NCBI GenBank assembly: GCA_937943665.1
Contig: CALEAR010000269.1
Location: forward strand, 1-11,493
Direction of reading: 5' to 3'
Source of the DNA: an uncultured Alcanivoracaceae bacterium
GTDB taxonomy: Bacteria > Pseudomonadota > Gammaproteobacteria > Pseudomonadales > Alcanivoracaceae
Length of the DNA: 11,493 bases
Shown: one piece after another, positions 1 through 7,610 of the stretch
Numbering within the stretch: the stretch's first letter is position 1
Layout: each line of letters starts with the position of its first letter
Notes under the pieces: generated by a model
The model's input: only the letters and a program-made list of their open reading frames with translations
What the model was told of the DNA's origin: nothing
Databases searched by the model: none
Position numbers and translations under genes: made by a program

Positions 1-2
1 CG

Positions 3-1064
3 CCTTTATCACAGTACCAAGCCGCCTTAGCACAAGGTTATGAAGAAGGTAAGTCACAGGTGGCAGCGGTGGAAGCGTTGCACACCTGTTACCGCGCTTT
101 GCATCAAGGTGATACTCCCCAGGGTGTATATTTGTGGGGCCCCGTGGGCCGCGGGAAAACGTGGCTCATGGATGCCTTCCACAGTAGCTTGAGGGTGCCC
201 TCGCGTCGCCAACACTTCCATCATTTTATGGCATGGCTGCATCAACGGTTGTTCCAACTCACTGGAGTGGTGAATCCGCTTCAGCGGGTGGCGGAGGAGT
301 TAGCACAAGCGCTAAAGGTGCTGTGTTTTGATGAGTTCTTTGTTACCGATATTGGTGATGCCTTATTGTTGGGGCCATTATTTCAAGCCTTGTTTGAGCG
401 CGATATTGTGGTGGTGGCCACCTCTAACCAAGCCCCTGAACAACTGTATGAAGGAGGGTTTAACCGAGAACGCTTTTTGCCTGCCATTGCCGCCATTCAA
501 GCCCATATGCAGGTAATACATCTGGATGGAAAGAAAGATTATCGCCAACGTCGCCAAGGGGCGCCTAAACGTTATTGGCTGCAGGGTGAAAAGGATTTTG
601 CGCAGCTTTTTCACGATATAAGTGGAGAGGCGCCTCAAGCCACTCAGTTATCTCTTCATGGCCGCAAGCTTGCTGTGCTTGGTGCAGCGAATCAGGTGTT
701 ATGGGGCACCTTTGCGCAATTGTGTGAAGGGTATCTCAGTGCTCAAGACTACATGGCATTGTGTGCTGAGTATGCACATGTTTTAGTGTCGCACGTGCCC
801 CAGTTAAGTGCTCCCACGCGGGCACAGTATATTGCGCGCGGCACCGAGGACGCCGCGGAACGAGTGGCCGCAGGGGATCGCCACCTTGTGGCTCTTTCCC
901 CTAAGGATAACAGTGTGCGGCGGTTTATTGCGTTGGTGGATGAATGCTACGAAAGTAACGTGGCGCTTTATGTTCAAGCAGAAGTGCCCCTCAACGCCTT
1001 GTATGAAGAGGGGGCCCTGTTGTTCCCGTTTCGTCGCACGCAAAGCCGTTTGGCAGAGTTTTAG
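3..1064 (+). CDS. zapE: Cell division protein ZapE (AFG1-like P-loop ATPase), 5' end cut by window edge
   Basis: AFG1/ZapE family AAA-like ATPase. In E. coli, ZapE interacts with FtsZ and affects Z-ring stability in an ATP-dependent way. The frame stays open to the left edge (first whole codon at 3), and the extra 19 residues begin with a PLSQYQAAL stretch that resembles the conserved N-terminus of ZapE. The GTG at 60 is therefore internal, and the true start lies just outside. Counting from codon 3, Walker A (GPVGRGKT) is at about 46-53 and Walker B (VLCFDEFF) at about 106-113, followed by a sensor-like ATSNQAP. The C-terminus has the family's [12 protein letters not shown] and [10 protein letters not shown] motifs. 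About 353 residues are visible, so only a handful are missing. The stop TAG overlaps the rnt stop by 4 bp, tail to tail. Identification is firm. Confidence 0.95.
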   Translation, partial: PLSQYQAALAQGYEEGKSQVAAVEALHTCYRALHQGDTPQGVYLWGPVGRGKTWLMDAFHSSLRVPSRRQHFHHFMAWLHQRLFQLTGVVNPLQRVAEELAQALKVLCFDEFFVTDIGDALLLGPLFQALFERDIVVVATSNQAPEQLYEGGFNRERFLPAIAAIQAHMQVIHLDGKKDYRQRRQGAPKRYWLQGEKDFAQLFHDISGEAPQATQLSLHGRKLAVLGAANQVLWGTFAQLCEGYLSAQDYMALCAEYAHVLVSHVPQLSAPTRAQYIARGTEDAAERVAAGDRHLVALSPKDNSVRRFIALVDECYESNVALYVQAEVPLNALYEEGALLFPFRRTQSRLAEF

Positions 1065-1729
1065 TCCTCGGGTTCAATGAGTGTGGGTGCCACATCGCTT
1101 GGTGGAACGGGGGGCCACCCACCAAGCTCGCGCCAGCGGTTCACAATGGTACAAAAGAGCTCAGCGGTACGTTCGGTATCATAAAGGGCCGAATGAGCCT
1201 GGCTTTTATCGAAGGGAATACCTGCCATTTCACAAGCTTTAGCGAGCACCGTTTGGCCAAAGGCAAGGCCTGCGAGGCTTGCGGTATCGAAGCAAGAAAA
1301 GGGGTGGAAAGGGTCCCGCTTAATATTGGCGCGTGCCACGGCAGCTTTCACAAACCCATGATCAAAAAATGCATTGTGCCCCACTAAAATAGCGCGGTTA
1401 CACTGCTGCTCGCGCACCGCTTTGCGCACCATTTCAAAGATGCCGCGCAGCGCCATTTCTTCTGGAACTGCACCGCGTAGTGGGTTCCATGGATCAATGC
1501 CAGTGAAATCAAGGGCAGCTTGTTCCAAGTTAGCTCCTTCAAAGGGTTCCACATGATAGTGCAGGTGCTGATCCGGCACTAAGCGGCCTTGGGCATCCAT
1601 CCTTAGGGTAACGGCGGCAATTTCGAGTAGGGCATCAGTGTGAGCGTTAAAGCCACCGGTTTCCACGTCCACCACAACGGGTAAAAAGCCGCGAAATCGG
1701 TTTGCCATGGAAGGAAGCTGTTCGGACAT
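1061..1729 (-). CDS. rnt: Ribonuclease T
   Basis: DEDDh-family 3'-5' exoribonuclease that trims the 3' ends of tRNAs, 5S and 23S rRNA and acts in tRNA end turnover; cytoplasmic and active as a dimer. The 222 residues carry Exo I (DVETGG, D21 and E23), Exo II (HNAFFD, D123) and Exo III ([13 protein letters not shown]179 and D184), which is the full catalytic set. The RNase T-typical [10 protein letters not shown] start and [10 protein letters not shown] stretch are present. The ATG at 1727-1729 has a GGAG ribosome binding site 5 nt upstream (CTCC at 1735-1738 on the plus strand). It is divergent from argG and convergent with zapE. Length matches the E. coli protein closely (about 215 residues). 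No promoter could be called confidently. Confidence 0.97.
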   Translation of the reverse strand: MSEQLPSMANRFRGFLPVVVDVETGGFNAHTDALLEIAAVTLRMDAQGRLVPDQHLHYHVEPFEGANLEQAALDFTGIDPWNPLRGAVPEEMALRGIFEMVRKAVREQQCNRAILVGHNAFFDHGFVKAAVARANIKRDPFHPFSCFDTASLAGLAFGQTVLAKACEMAGIPFDKSQAHSALYDTERTAELFCTIVNRWRELGGWPPVPPSDVAPTLIEPED

Positions 1730-1908
1730 GGAGGCTCCAAAATCAAGATCTTAGGGGAAGTTTACGTGGTACATGCTACCCCAAGATGTAAACAGTTGCA
1801 GCGTGACGTTTCGCCCAGACTATTTCCTAGGTACAATAAGCCTCGTTTTTGTATTTAAATCATGCATGGGCACTTAATCTGTGCTTTTAGATCGGTAACG
1901 GAGACCTC
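1730..1908. promoter_or_regulatory. Divergent rnt/argG promoter region with candidate argG -10
   Basis: This 179-bp non-coding stretch must hold promoters for rnt (leftward) and argG (rightward). The best plus-strand -10 is TACAAT at 1832-1837 (5 of 6 to consensus). The hexamers 16-17 bp upstream of it are poor -35 elements, which would fit an activated or repressible promoter. An AT-rich partial ARG-box-like sequence follows at 1848-1865. The argG ribosome binding site is GGAGA at 1900-1904, 4 nt before the ATG. No convincing rnt promoter hexamers were found. The region being regulatory is certain from layout; the specific sites are tentative. Confidence 0.55.
1848..1865 (+). promoter_or_regulatory. 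Weak ArgR (ARG box)-like site upstream of argG
   Basis: The sequence TTTGTATTTAAATCATGC fits the left half and AT-rich centre of the enterobacterial ARG box (TGAAT-WWWW-ATTCA type), but the right half is poor. It lies about 11 bp downstream of the candidate -10, where a bound repressor would block initiation. argG is an ArgR target in many bacteria, so the position is plausible. The sequence match alone is weak, and ArgR in pseudomonads recognises a different motif. Confidence 0.2.
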
Positions 1909-3129
1909 ATGTCAGATATTAAAAAGGTGGTGTTGGCCTATTCGGGTGGCCTAGATACCTCAGTGATCGCAAAGTGGTTACAAGAAACCTATCAGTGCGA
2001 AGTGGTAACTTTTACAGCGGATCTTGGCCAGGGCGAGGAAGTGGAGCCCGCTCGCGCAAAAGCTGAGGCCATGGGTATTAAAGAAATTTATATTGAAGAT
2101 TTGCGTGAAGAGTTTGTACGCGATTATGTTTATCCCATGTTCCGCGCCAACGCCATTTATGAAGGTGAGTACTTGTTAGGTACCTCCATTGCACGCCCAT
2201 TAATTGCTAAGCGTTTAGTGGAAATCGCAGAAGAAACGGGTGCGGATGCTGTGTCCCATGGTGCCACTGGTAAAGGAAATGATCAGGTGCGCTTTGAGCT
2301 TGGGGCTTATGCTTTATCTCCCGGTATTAAAATTATTGCCCCATGGCGTGAGTGGGATTTAAACAGCCGTGAGGCACTTATGCAGTTTGCGGAAAAACAC
2401 AATATCCCAGTGGATTTCGCTGCCCAAGGCAAGAAATCCCCTTATTCCATGGACGCTAACTTACTTCATATTTCCTATGAGGGTGATATTTTAGAAGATC
2501 CTTGGAATGAACCCGAGGAAGATATGTGGCGCTGGACTGTGAGCCCTGAGGCCGCCCCTGATGAACCGGAATACATTGAACTCACCTACGAAAAGGGGGA
2601 TGTGGTAGCCATTAATGGGCAAGCCATGACGCCCGCAGAGGTGCTCACAGAGCTTAACCGTTTAGGTGGTAAGCACGGTATTGGTCGTTTGGATATTGTG
2701 GAAAACCGCTATGTGGGTATGAAATCCCGCGGTTGCTACGAAACCCCAGGTGGCACCATTATGCTGCGAGCACACCGTGCCATTGAATCCCTCACCGTGG
2801 ATCGCGATGCGGCCCACTTAAAAGATAACCTCATGCCTAAGTACGCTGAGTTGGTGTACAACGGTTACTGGTGGTCTCCAGAGCGTATTGCTTTACAGAA
2901 ACTCATTGATGAGACCCAGCAATATGTGAATGGTGAGGTTCGCCTGAAGCTTTATAAGGGCAATGTGATTGTGGTGGGCCGTCGTTCTGAGGACAGCCTT
3001 TTTGATGCCAGCATCGCCACCTTTGAAGATGATGCAGGCTCTTATGATCAAAAAGATGCAGAGGGCTTTATTAAGCTGAATGCCTTGCGCTTGCAAATTG
3101 CGGCGCGTGCGGGCCGAAAGCTGTCATAA
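1909..3129 (+). CDS. argG: Argininosuccinate synthase
   Basis: Catalyses the ATP-dependent condensation of citrulline and aspartate to argininosuccinate, the penultimate step of arginine synthesis; cytoplasmic homotetramer. The 406 residues show the N-type ATP pyrophosphatase loop YSGGLDTS (about 11-18) and the family signature [14 protein letters not shown] (about 117-130). The substrate-binding segment around [17 protein letters not shown] is also present. The length fits the shorter argG type (about 400 residues) rather than the 447-residue E. coli form. The ATG at 1909 has a GGAGA site 4 nt upstream. A strong intrinsic terminator follows 20 bp after the stop. Probably monocistronic and possibly arginine-repressed. 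Confidence 0.98.
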   Translation: MSDIKKVVLAYSGGLDTSVIAKWLQETYQCEVVTFTADLGQGEEVEPARAKAEAMGIKEIYIEDLREEFVRDYVYPMFRANAIYEGEYLLGTSIARPLIAKRLVEIAEETGADAVSHGATGKGNDQVRFELGAYALSPGIKIIAPWREWDLNSREALMQFAEKHNIPVDFAAQGKKSPYSMDANLLHISYEGDILEDPWNEPEEDMWRWTVSPEAAPDEPEYIELTYEKGDVVAINGQAMTPAEVLTELNRLGGKHGIGRLDIVENRYVGMKSRGCYETPGGTIMLRAHRAIESLTVDRDAAHLKDNLMPKYAELVYNGYWWSPERIALQKLIDETQQYVNGEVRLKLYKGNVIVVGRRSEDSLFDASIATFEDDAGSYDQKDAEGFIKLNALRLQIAARAGRKLS

Positions 3130-3149
3130 GCCTTCGCACTCCATCAAGG

Positions 3150-3183
3150 AACGCCCGCACAGCGCGCTGTTCGGGCGTTTTTT
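3150..3183 (+). terminator. Intrinsic terminator after argG
   Basis: An 8-bp stem AACGCCCG (3150-3157) pairs with CGGGCGTT (3172-3179). Inside lies a perfect 12-bp palindrome ACAGCGCGCTGT (3159-3170), which extends the hairpin past a single mismatch. A run of six T (3178-3183) follows directly. This is a textbook Rho-independent terminator for rightward transcription of argG. Confidence 0.93.
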
Positions 3184-3211
3184 ATCGGTGTAAGAAAGTG
3201 AGGAGAAACTA

Positions 3212-3604
3212 ATGCGTATTTTGCACACTATGCTGCGTGTGGGTGATTTGGAAAAATCCATCGCCTTTTATGTGGATGTATTGGGTATGCGTTTGTTGCG
3301 CAAAAAAGATTACCCAGAGGGCCGATTCACTTTGGCTTTTGTGGGTTACCAAGAGGAATCTGAAGGCGCTGTATTAGAGCTTACCCATAACTGGGATACC
3401 ACCTCCTACGATTTAGGTGATGGTTATGGCCACATTGCCCTTGAGGTGGATGATGTATATGCCGCCTGTGAAAAAATCCGCGAGCGTGGTGGAAAGATAA
3501 CCCGTGAGCCAGGCCCCATGAAGCACGGCAGCAGCATTTTAGCCTTTGTGGAAGATCCCGATGGCTATAAAATCGAACTGCTTGAGCCCAATCGTAACGA
3601 TTAA
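3212..3604 (+). CDS. gloA: Lactoylglutathione lyase (glyoxalase I)
   Basis: Converts the hemithioacetal of methylglyoxal and glutathione to S-lactoylglutathione, the first step of methylglyoxal detoxification; cytoplasmic dimer. The 130 residues form two beta-alpha-beta-beta-beta modules of the vicinal oxygen chelate fold. All four metal ligands sit at E. coli GloA positions: H5, E56, H74 and E122. The short form without extra insertions resembles the Ni/Co-dependent bacterial class. The ATG at 3212 has AGGAGA at 3201-3206, 5 nt upstream. It follows the argG terminator with only 28 bp between, and no convincing promoter was found in that gap. From memory, argG-gloA adjacency also occurs in Pseudomonas. 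Confidence 0.97.
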   Translation: MRILHTMLRVGDLEKSIAFYVDVLGMRLLRKKDYPEGRFTLAFVGYQEESEGAVLELTHNWDTTSYDLGDGYGHIALEVDDVYAACEKIRERGGKITREPGPMKHGSSILAFVEDPDGYKIELLEPNRND

Positions 3605-3616
3605 TTCCAACCCTAA

Positions 3617-3650
3617 GGCCGGCCTCCCACGAGCACGAAAGAGGCTGGCC
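3617..3650. terminator. Hairpin between gloA and rimK, possible weak terminator
   Basis: A 10-bp stem GGCCGGCCTC (3617-3626) pairs with GAGGCTGGCC (3641-3650) with one G-U pair and a 14-nt loop. It starts 13 bp after the gloA stop. There is no T-run on either side, so it does not meet the usual rule for intrinsic termination. It may slow polymerase, protect the gloA mRNA 3' end or act as a Rho-assisted terminator. The hairpin is directly visible; its role is inference. Confidence 0.45.
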
Positions 3651-3673
3651 CCTATTGCGGTATAACGATCAGC

Positions 3674-4582
3674 ATGAAAATAGCGATTCTTTCTCGAGGG
3701 CCAAACCTGTATTCCACCCGTCGTTTGGTGGAGGCAGCAGAGGCAGCGGGTCATGAAGTGCGCGTGGTGGATACCTTGCGTTGCTATATGAGCATGGCCA
3801 CAGCAAAACCACAGATTCATTATCGTGGTGAACAGCTCGAGGGCTTTGATGCCGTGATTCCCCGTATTGGGGCTTCCATTACCTTCTACGGCACAGCCGT
3901 GCTACGCCAGTTTGAAATGCTTGGCGTCTTCCCCGTGAATGAATCCGTGGCCATTAGCCGTTCACGAGATAAGCTGCGATCTTTACAGTTGTTATCGCGC
4001 AAGGGCATTGGCTTACCCATTACTGGGTTTGCTAATGCGCCCGATGATATTCCTGATTTGATTAACATGGTGGGCGGCGCCCCCTTGGTGATTAAACTAT
4101 TAGAAGGCACCCAAGGTATTGGGGTGGTGCTTGCAGAAACCCGTAAGGCGGCAGAATCTGTGATCGAAGCCTTCATGGGGCTTTCCGCCAATATTATGGT
4201 GCAGGAATACATTGAGGAGGCAGGCGGTGCGGATATTCGCTGCTTTGTGGTGGATGGCAAAGTGGTGGCAGCCATGAAGCGTCAAGCGGCGGAAGGGGAG
4301 TTTCGCTCGAACTTGCACCGTGGCGGTTCTGCACAGCTAGTGCATATCACTAAGGAAGAACGCCAAACCGCCATTAAGGCGGCCAAAGTAATGGGGCTTA
4401 ATGTGGCGGGTGTGGATTTGCTCCGCTCTGCTCGAGGGCCCTTGGTGATGGAGGTTAACTCTTCGCCGGGTTTGCAAGGCATTGAGGAGGCCACAGGGAT
4501 TGATGTGGCAGGAATGATTATTCGCTTTATTGAAAAGCATGCTAAACCACATCGCACGGCCACCCGTGGTGCCCGTGGTTAG
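3674..4582 (+). CDS. rimK: RimK, ATP-grasp alpha-L-glutamate ligase (ribosomal protein S6 modification)
   Basis: ATP-grasp enzyme that adds glutamate residues to the C-terminus of ribosomal protein S6; E. coli RimK can also make poly-alpha-glutamate. The 302 residues are nearly collinear with E. coli RimK (300). The N-terminal pre-ATP-grasp segment [14 protein letters not shown] comes first. ATP-binding lysines follow at K100 and K141, a glycine-rich loop EGTQGIG at 144-150, adenine-side E178, and metal ligands D248, E260 and N262 in VMEVNSSPG. The start at 3674 has no good ribosome binding site, but it matches the family N-terminus. A TATAAC (3661-3666) is too close to the start to be relied on as a -10. 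It is followed 15 bp later by an AstE/aspartoacylase-family gene, almost certainly cotranscribed. Confidence 0.97.
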   Translation: MKIAILSRGPNLYSTRRLVEAAEAAGHEVRVVDTLRCYMSMATAKPQIHYRGEQLEGFDAVIPRIGASITFYGTAVLRQFEMLGVFPVNESVAISRSRDKLRSLQLLSRKGIGLPITGFANAPDDIPDLINMVGGAPLVIKLLEGTQGIGVVLAETRKAAESVIEAFMGLSANIMVQEYIEEAGGADIRCFVVDGKVVAAMKRQAAEGEFRSNLHRGGSAQLVHITKEERQTAIKAAKVMGLNVAGVDLLRSARGPLVMEVNSSPGLQGIEEATGIDVAGMIIRFIEKHAKPHRTATRGARG

Positions 4583-4597
4583 TTAAGGGAAAACCGC

Positions 4598-5608
4598 ATG
4601 GCACCCTTCGAAATTAACGGCGTCACAGTGGCGCCAGGACAACGCGCCGTGGTGGAACTCGCCGCGGCGCAACTGTATACGCAAACGCCTTTGAATATAC
4701 CCGTGCATGTGGTGCACGGGCGGCGGCCAGGGCCTGTGTTATTAGTTACGGCGGCCATTCATGGTGATGAGCTTAACGGCGTGGATGTGATTCGGCGCCT
4801 GTTAGGAGCACGATTTTTGGAGCGCCTGCGTGGCACCCTTATTGCGGTGCCTGTGGTGAACGTGTTTGGTTTTATTTATAAATCACGCTATTTACCGGAT
4901 CGCCGAGATCTGAACCGGTGCTTTCCAGGTTCTGAAAACGGTAGTCTGGGCTCTCGTATGGCGTGGCTGATAAAAAAAGAAGTGCTCGATAAGGCGGATT
5001 ACGCCATTGATTTACACACAGGGGCTGTGCATCGCTCTAATTTACCTCAAATTCGAGCGAACTTGGCCAATGAAGGTTCAAGAGCCATTGCTAAAGCCTT
5101 TGGGGTGCCGGTGATTATTAACTCTGTATTGAGCGCTGGCACCTTGCGTGATGCGGCAGAAAACCAAGGGGTGCCCGTGATCACCTACGAAGCCGGGGAG
5201 GCGCTACGTTTTGATGAAGCCTGTATTCGCGCCGGTTACCGCGGGGTGAGGAATGTGATGCAACACTTGGGCATGATAACCAAGAATCGCTCGCGCACGG
5301 TACAAAATGAGCCCGCCATTGCCTTAAGCTCAAGTTGGGTGCGCGCTAACACCGATGGGGTGTTTCGCCCCTTGGTGGCTTTAGGTGAGCATATTCATGA
5401 AGGACAGCGTTTAGGCGTGATTAACAGCCCCTTCACCCATGAGGAAACCGAGGTGTTAGCGCCTTTCAGTGGTATTTTGGTGGGGCGCAGTAATTTGCCC
5501 TTAGCCAACGATGGTGAGGCGCTGTTTCATATTGCTCGATTTGAGGCCGTGGACGAAGTGGCAGAGCAAGTGGAACACTTTACCCACCAAATAGATCCTT
5601 ACGTTTAG
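4598..5608 (+). CDS. Succinylglutamate desuccinylase/aspartoacylase family zinc hydrolase
   Basis: M14-like zinc metallohydrolase (AstE/AspA superfamily). Visible motifs are AAIHGDELNG, giving zinc ligands H55 and E58; RRDLNRCFPG with substrate-binding R103/N106; DLHTG with third zinc ligand H140; and ITYEAGE with probable catalytic E198. Residues about 247-312 look like a beta-barrel, biotinyl/lipoyl-like C-terminal domain (VLAPFSGILVG). The protein has 336 residues and no signal peptide or membrane segment. The ATG at 4598 has AAGGGA 7 nt upstream. It is the second gene of a probable rimK operon and ends in a 4-bp overlap with the kinase on the other strand. No other arginine-degradation (ast) genes are nearby, so true AstE activity is unlikely. 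A role in reversing RimK-type glutamylation is possible but is inference. The substrate is unknown. Confidence 0.9.
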   Translation: MAPFEINGVTVAPGQRAVVELAAAQLYTQTPLNIPVHVVHGRRPGPVLLVTAAIHGDELNGVDVIRRLLGARFLERLRGTLIAVPVVNVFGFIYKSRYLPDRRDLNRCFPGSENGSLGSRMAWLIKKEVLDKADYAIDLHTGAVHRSNLPQIRANLANEGSRAIAKAFGVPVIINSVLSAGTLRDAAENQGVPVITYEAGEALRFDEACIRAGYRGVRNVMQHLGMITKNRSRTVQNEPAIALSSSWVRANTDGVFRPLVALGEHIHEGQRLGVINSPFTHEETEVLAPFSGILVGRSNLPLANDGEALFHIARFEAVDEVAEQVEHFTHQIDPYV

Positions 5609-6927
5609 CAGCTGCTTAAAGGTAGCTGTAATTTTGCCATCAGTTGCCCGTTTTCATTAAGAGAAAAAGCTAATTGCCCGCCAAAGCGGTGGGCAATGGC
5701 TTCCACAATGGCTAAGCCCAAACCACTGCCATTGGCTTGGCTATTCCGCCAGAACCGCTGTGTAAAGTGTGCAATGGCTTCTGGTGTGAGTTCATCACCC
5801 TGGTTCTCCACGATGAATTCCACCATGGTGTTGTGCTGGTGGCACTGCGTGCTGAGATACACAGGTGAAGCAGCATCGCTATGGCGTAAGGCATTATCCA
5901 AAAGGTTTTTTAGGGCTAGCCCAGCCAAGCCTGAGGGAATTGCCACATGTAGCGCTTGCAGTTTTGGATCTAGCCCTGCTGTATTGATGCGATCTTTTTG
6001 CGCCAAGTCGGCCATGGCAAGCTCCACTAGATCTGATACAGGGCTTGCCTCCTCTTGCCCCCATTGATAGCTGCTTTCCACACGCGCCAACGTAAGAAGT
6101 TGTTCGAGAATACGTTGTAAACGCACTACGGCAGCCTCAGCATCACTCAGAAACTGATGTTGTGCGTTACCTTCAGAACGGTTTGCCAATTGCAAATGGG
6201 TTTTAATGGCGGTGAGAGGGGTGCGCAGCTCATGGGCAGCATCCGAGGTAAACCGTTGCTCGCGGGCTAGGGTATCCTCCATGCGCGCTAATAGTAAATT
6301 GAGGTTTTCAATAACGGGTTTTAGTTCCTCGGGCGCTTTTTCAATATTCACTGGGGCCAGGCTATCGGGGCGTCGCTGGCTTAACGCATGGCGCAGTTCG
6401 CCGAGGGGGCTCAGGCCTCGGCGAACCCCTAGCCAGAGGGCAATTAAGCTCCCGAACAGTGCCACTAAGAAGGGCACGCTACTGGCCAAGAAGATGCTTT
6501 TGTTAAGCAGCTTTCTATCAGCCACCTTATCGGCGGTGGAAATATAAAGGCCGTTGGTTTTTGTGGTGTAAACGCGCCATTTTTCCCCGTGGATTTCATG
6601 TTCTGAAAAGCCTTCTTCTTGGGTGCCAAGCCAAGGCGGGAGTTCGCGGTGGGTTTGTAGCAGCAGGTTTTCATCTTCACTGCGCACTTGGCACACCACA
6701 TCGAGTTCCTTGGTGAAAGGGCTTTGTGTTTTTAGTTCCTTTTGCCAGGTCTCCTCGGGAAATTGGGTAATTAACCCGCTCACCGTGCCAGCAGAGGCTT
6801 CTATGCGTTGATCTAGGGTGCGTTGTAATTCTTGATCTAAATCCCGTAGCAACCATGCTGCCACCGCTAGCCATAGCAAGGTGAAAGAGGTACCAAGAAT
6901 CAGTAATAAGCGCTGTTGTAGAGCCAT
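5605..6927 (-). CDS. Two-component sensor histidine kinase, QseC/PmrB-like
   Basis: Inner-membrane sensor kinase of 440 residues from the ATG at 6925-6927. A TTG at 6942 would add five residues, but I see no ribosome binding site for either start; coupling to the regulator 17 bp upstream is likely. Membrane segments lie at about 6-27 and 146-168, enclosing a periplasmic sensor domain of about 115 residues. A HAMP-like linker follows, then the HisKA H-box (TSDAAHELRTPL, H232), the N-box (NLLDNALRHS, N341 and N345) and the G2 box GSGLGL (400-405). The G1 box is unusual: where relatives have DNGPG it reads NQGDE at about 375-379. The only periplasmic cysteine is C79, and the last residue is also Cys. 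The 3' end overlaps the upstream plus-strand hydrolase gene by 4 bp, convergent. The stimulus is unknown; context suggests a redox or periplasmic stress signal. Confidence 0.93.
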   Translation of the reverse strand: MALQQRLLLILGTSFTLLWLAVAAWLLRDLDQELQRTLDQRIEASAGTVSGLITQFPEETWQKELKTQSPFTKELDVVCQVRSEDENLLLQTHRELPPWLGTQEEGFSEHEIHGEKWRVYTTKTNGLYISTADKVADRKLLNKSIFLASSVPFLVALFGSLIALWLGVRRGLSPLGELRHALSQRRPDSLAPVNIEKAPEELKPVIENLNLLLARMEDTLAREQRFTSDAAHELRTPLTAIKTHLQLANRSEGNAQHQFLSDAEAAVVRLQRILEQLLTLARVESSYQWGQEEASPVSDLVELAMADLAQKDRINTAGLDPKLQALHVAIPSGLAGLALKNLLDNALRHSDAASPVYLSTQCHQHNTMVEFIVENQGDELTPEAIAHFTQRFWRNSQANGSGLGLAIVEAIAHRFGGQLAFSLNENGQLMAKLQLPLSSC

Positions 6928-6944
6928 AAAAGCGTACCGCAAGC

Positions 6945-7610
6945 TTAAGGGGTGGCAGGGCCTAATCGGTAACCCACGCCACGTACGGTTTCCACAATAT
7001 GGTTACCAAGTTTGCGGCGTAGATGATGAATATGAACATTAATGGCGTTGCTTTCCACCTCGGTATCAAACCCGTAAAGGCGTTCTTTTAGCTGCTCATT
7101 GCTCAGCAGGGTGCCGCGGGCATTGAACAAGGTTTCTAGTAGGGTGAGCTCACGCCTTGGCAAAGTAATGGGTTTGCCATCTTTCCACACTTGCCTGGCC
7201 ACTGGGTCAAATTCAATGTTGCCATGTTGAATGCGCGATTCAGCACGGCCTTGAGTGCGCCTGTGTAGCGCATGTAAACGGGCAATAAGTTCATCTAAAT
7301 CAAAGGGCTTGGGGAGGTAATCATCGCCGCCGGCGCTCAGGCCGGCCACCTTATCGGGCACGGCATCGCGAGCGGTGAGGATGAGCACAGGTGTTAACAG
7401 CCCCTCTCGGCGCCAACGTTTTAAGGCTGCCAATCCATCGCCATCGGGCAAGCTTAAATCCAAGATGATGACATCAGTGTGAAACACATCCAACGCCGCT
7501 TCAGCTTGGCTTAATGTGCTCACATGATCCACGGTGAATTCTGCAAACGCCAACCCAGCGCATACGCCGCGGGCAATGAGTTCATCGTCTTCCACCAGCA
7601 AGACATGCAT
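6945..7610 (-). CDS. OmpR/PhoB-family response regulator, QseB-like
   Basis: DNA-binding response regulator, partner of the kinase whose start lies 17 bp beyond its stop. From the ATG at 7608-7610 it has 221 residues: receiver domain with acidic pair D8/D9, phosphoacceptor D51 (IILDLSLPDGDG), T79 and K101 (LPKPFD). The C-terminal winged helix covers about 128-217 with the recognition-helix region NAINVHIHHLRRKL and the wing motif ETVRGVGYRLG. An upstream TTG (7616) would add two residues, but the G-rich stretch at 7618-7622 is spaced better for the ATG (7 nt). It is divergent from the dsbD operon, and the gap carries TTAA direct repeats 11 bp apart, the kind of site QseB/PmrA-type regulators bind. 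Control of its own operon and of dsbD is likely by inference. Confidence 0.95.
   Translation of the reverse strand: MHVLLVEDDELIARGVCAGLAFAEFTVDHVSTLSQAEAALDVFHTDVIILDLSLPDGDGLAALKRWRREGLLTPVLILTARDAVPDKVAGLSAGGDDYLPKPFDLDELIARLHALHRRTQGRAESRIQHGNIEFDPVARQVWKDGKPITLPRRELTLLETLFNARGTLLSNEQLKERLYGFDTEVESNAINVHIHHLRRKLGNHIVETVRGVGYRLGPATP

Noticed and set aside
60-62. GTG at 60 as the zapE start
   Set aside because: The frame is open to the left edge and the preceding 19 residues look like the conserved ZapE N-terminus, so this codon is an internal valine.
808-1080. Plus-strand open frame overlapping the zapE 3' end
   Set aside because: Out of frame with a conserved ZapE C-terminus and with no ribosome binding site or motif.
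3886-4275. Minus-strand open frame of 129 codons inside rimK
   Set aside because: Its Ser/Pro/Thr-rich product looks like an antisense shadow, and the plus strand encodes a complete, highly conserved RimK.
6940-6942. TTG start for the histidine kinase
   Set aside because: It adds only five residues, has no ribosome binding site, and an ATG at 6927 begins a better-looking N-terminus.
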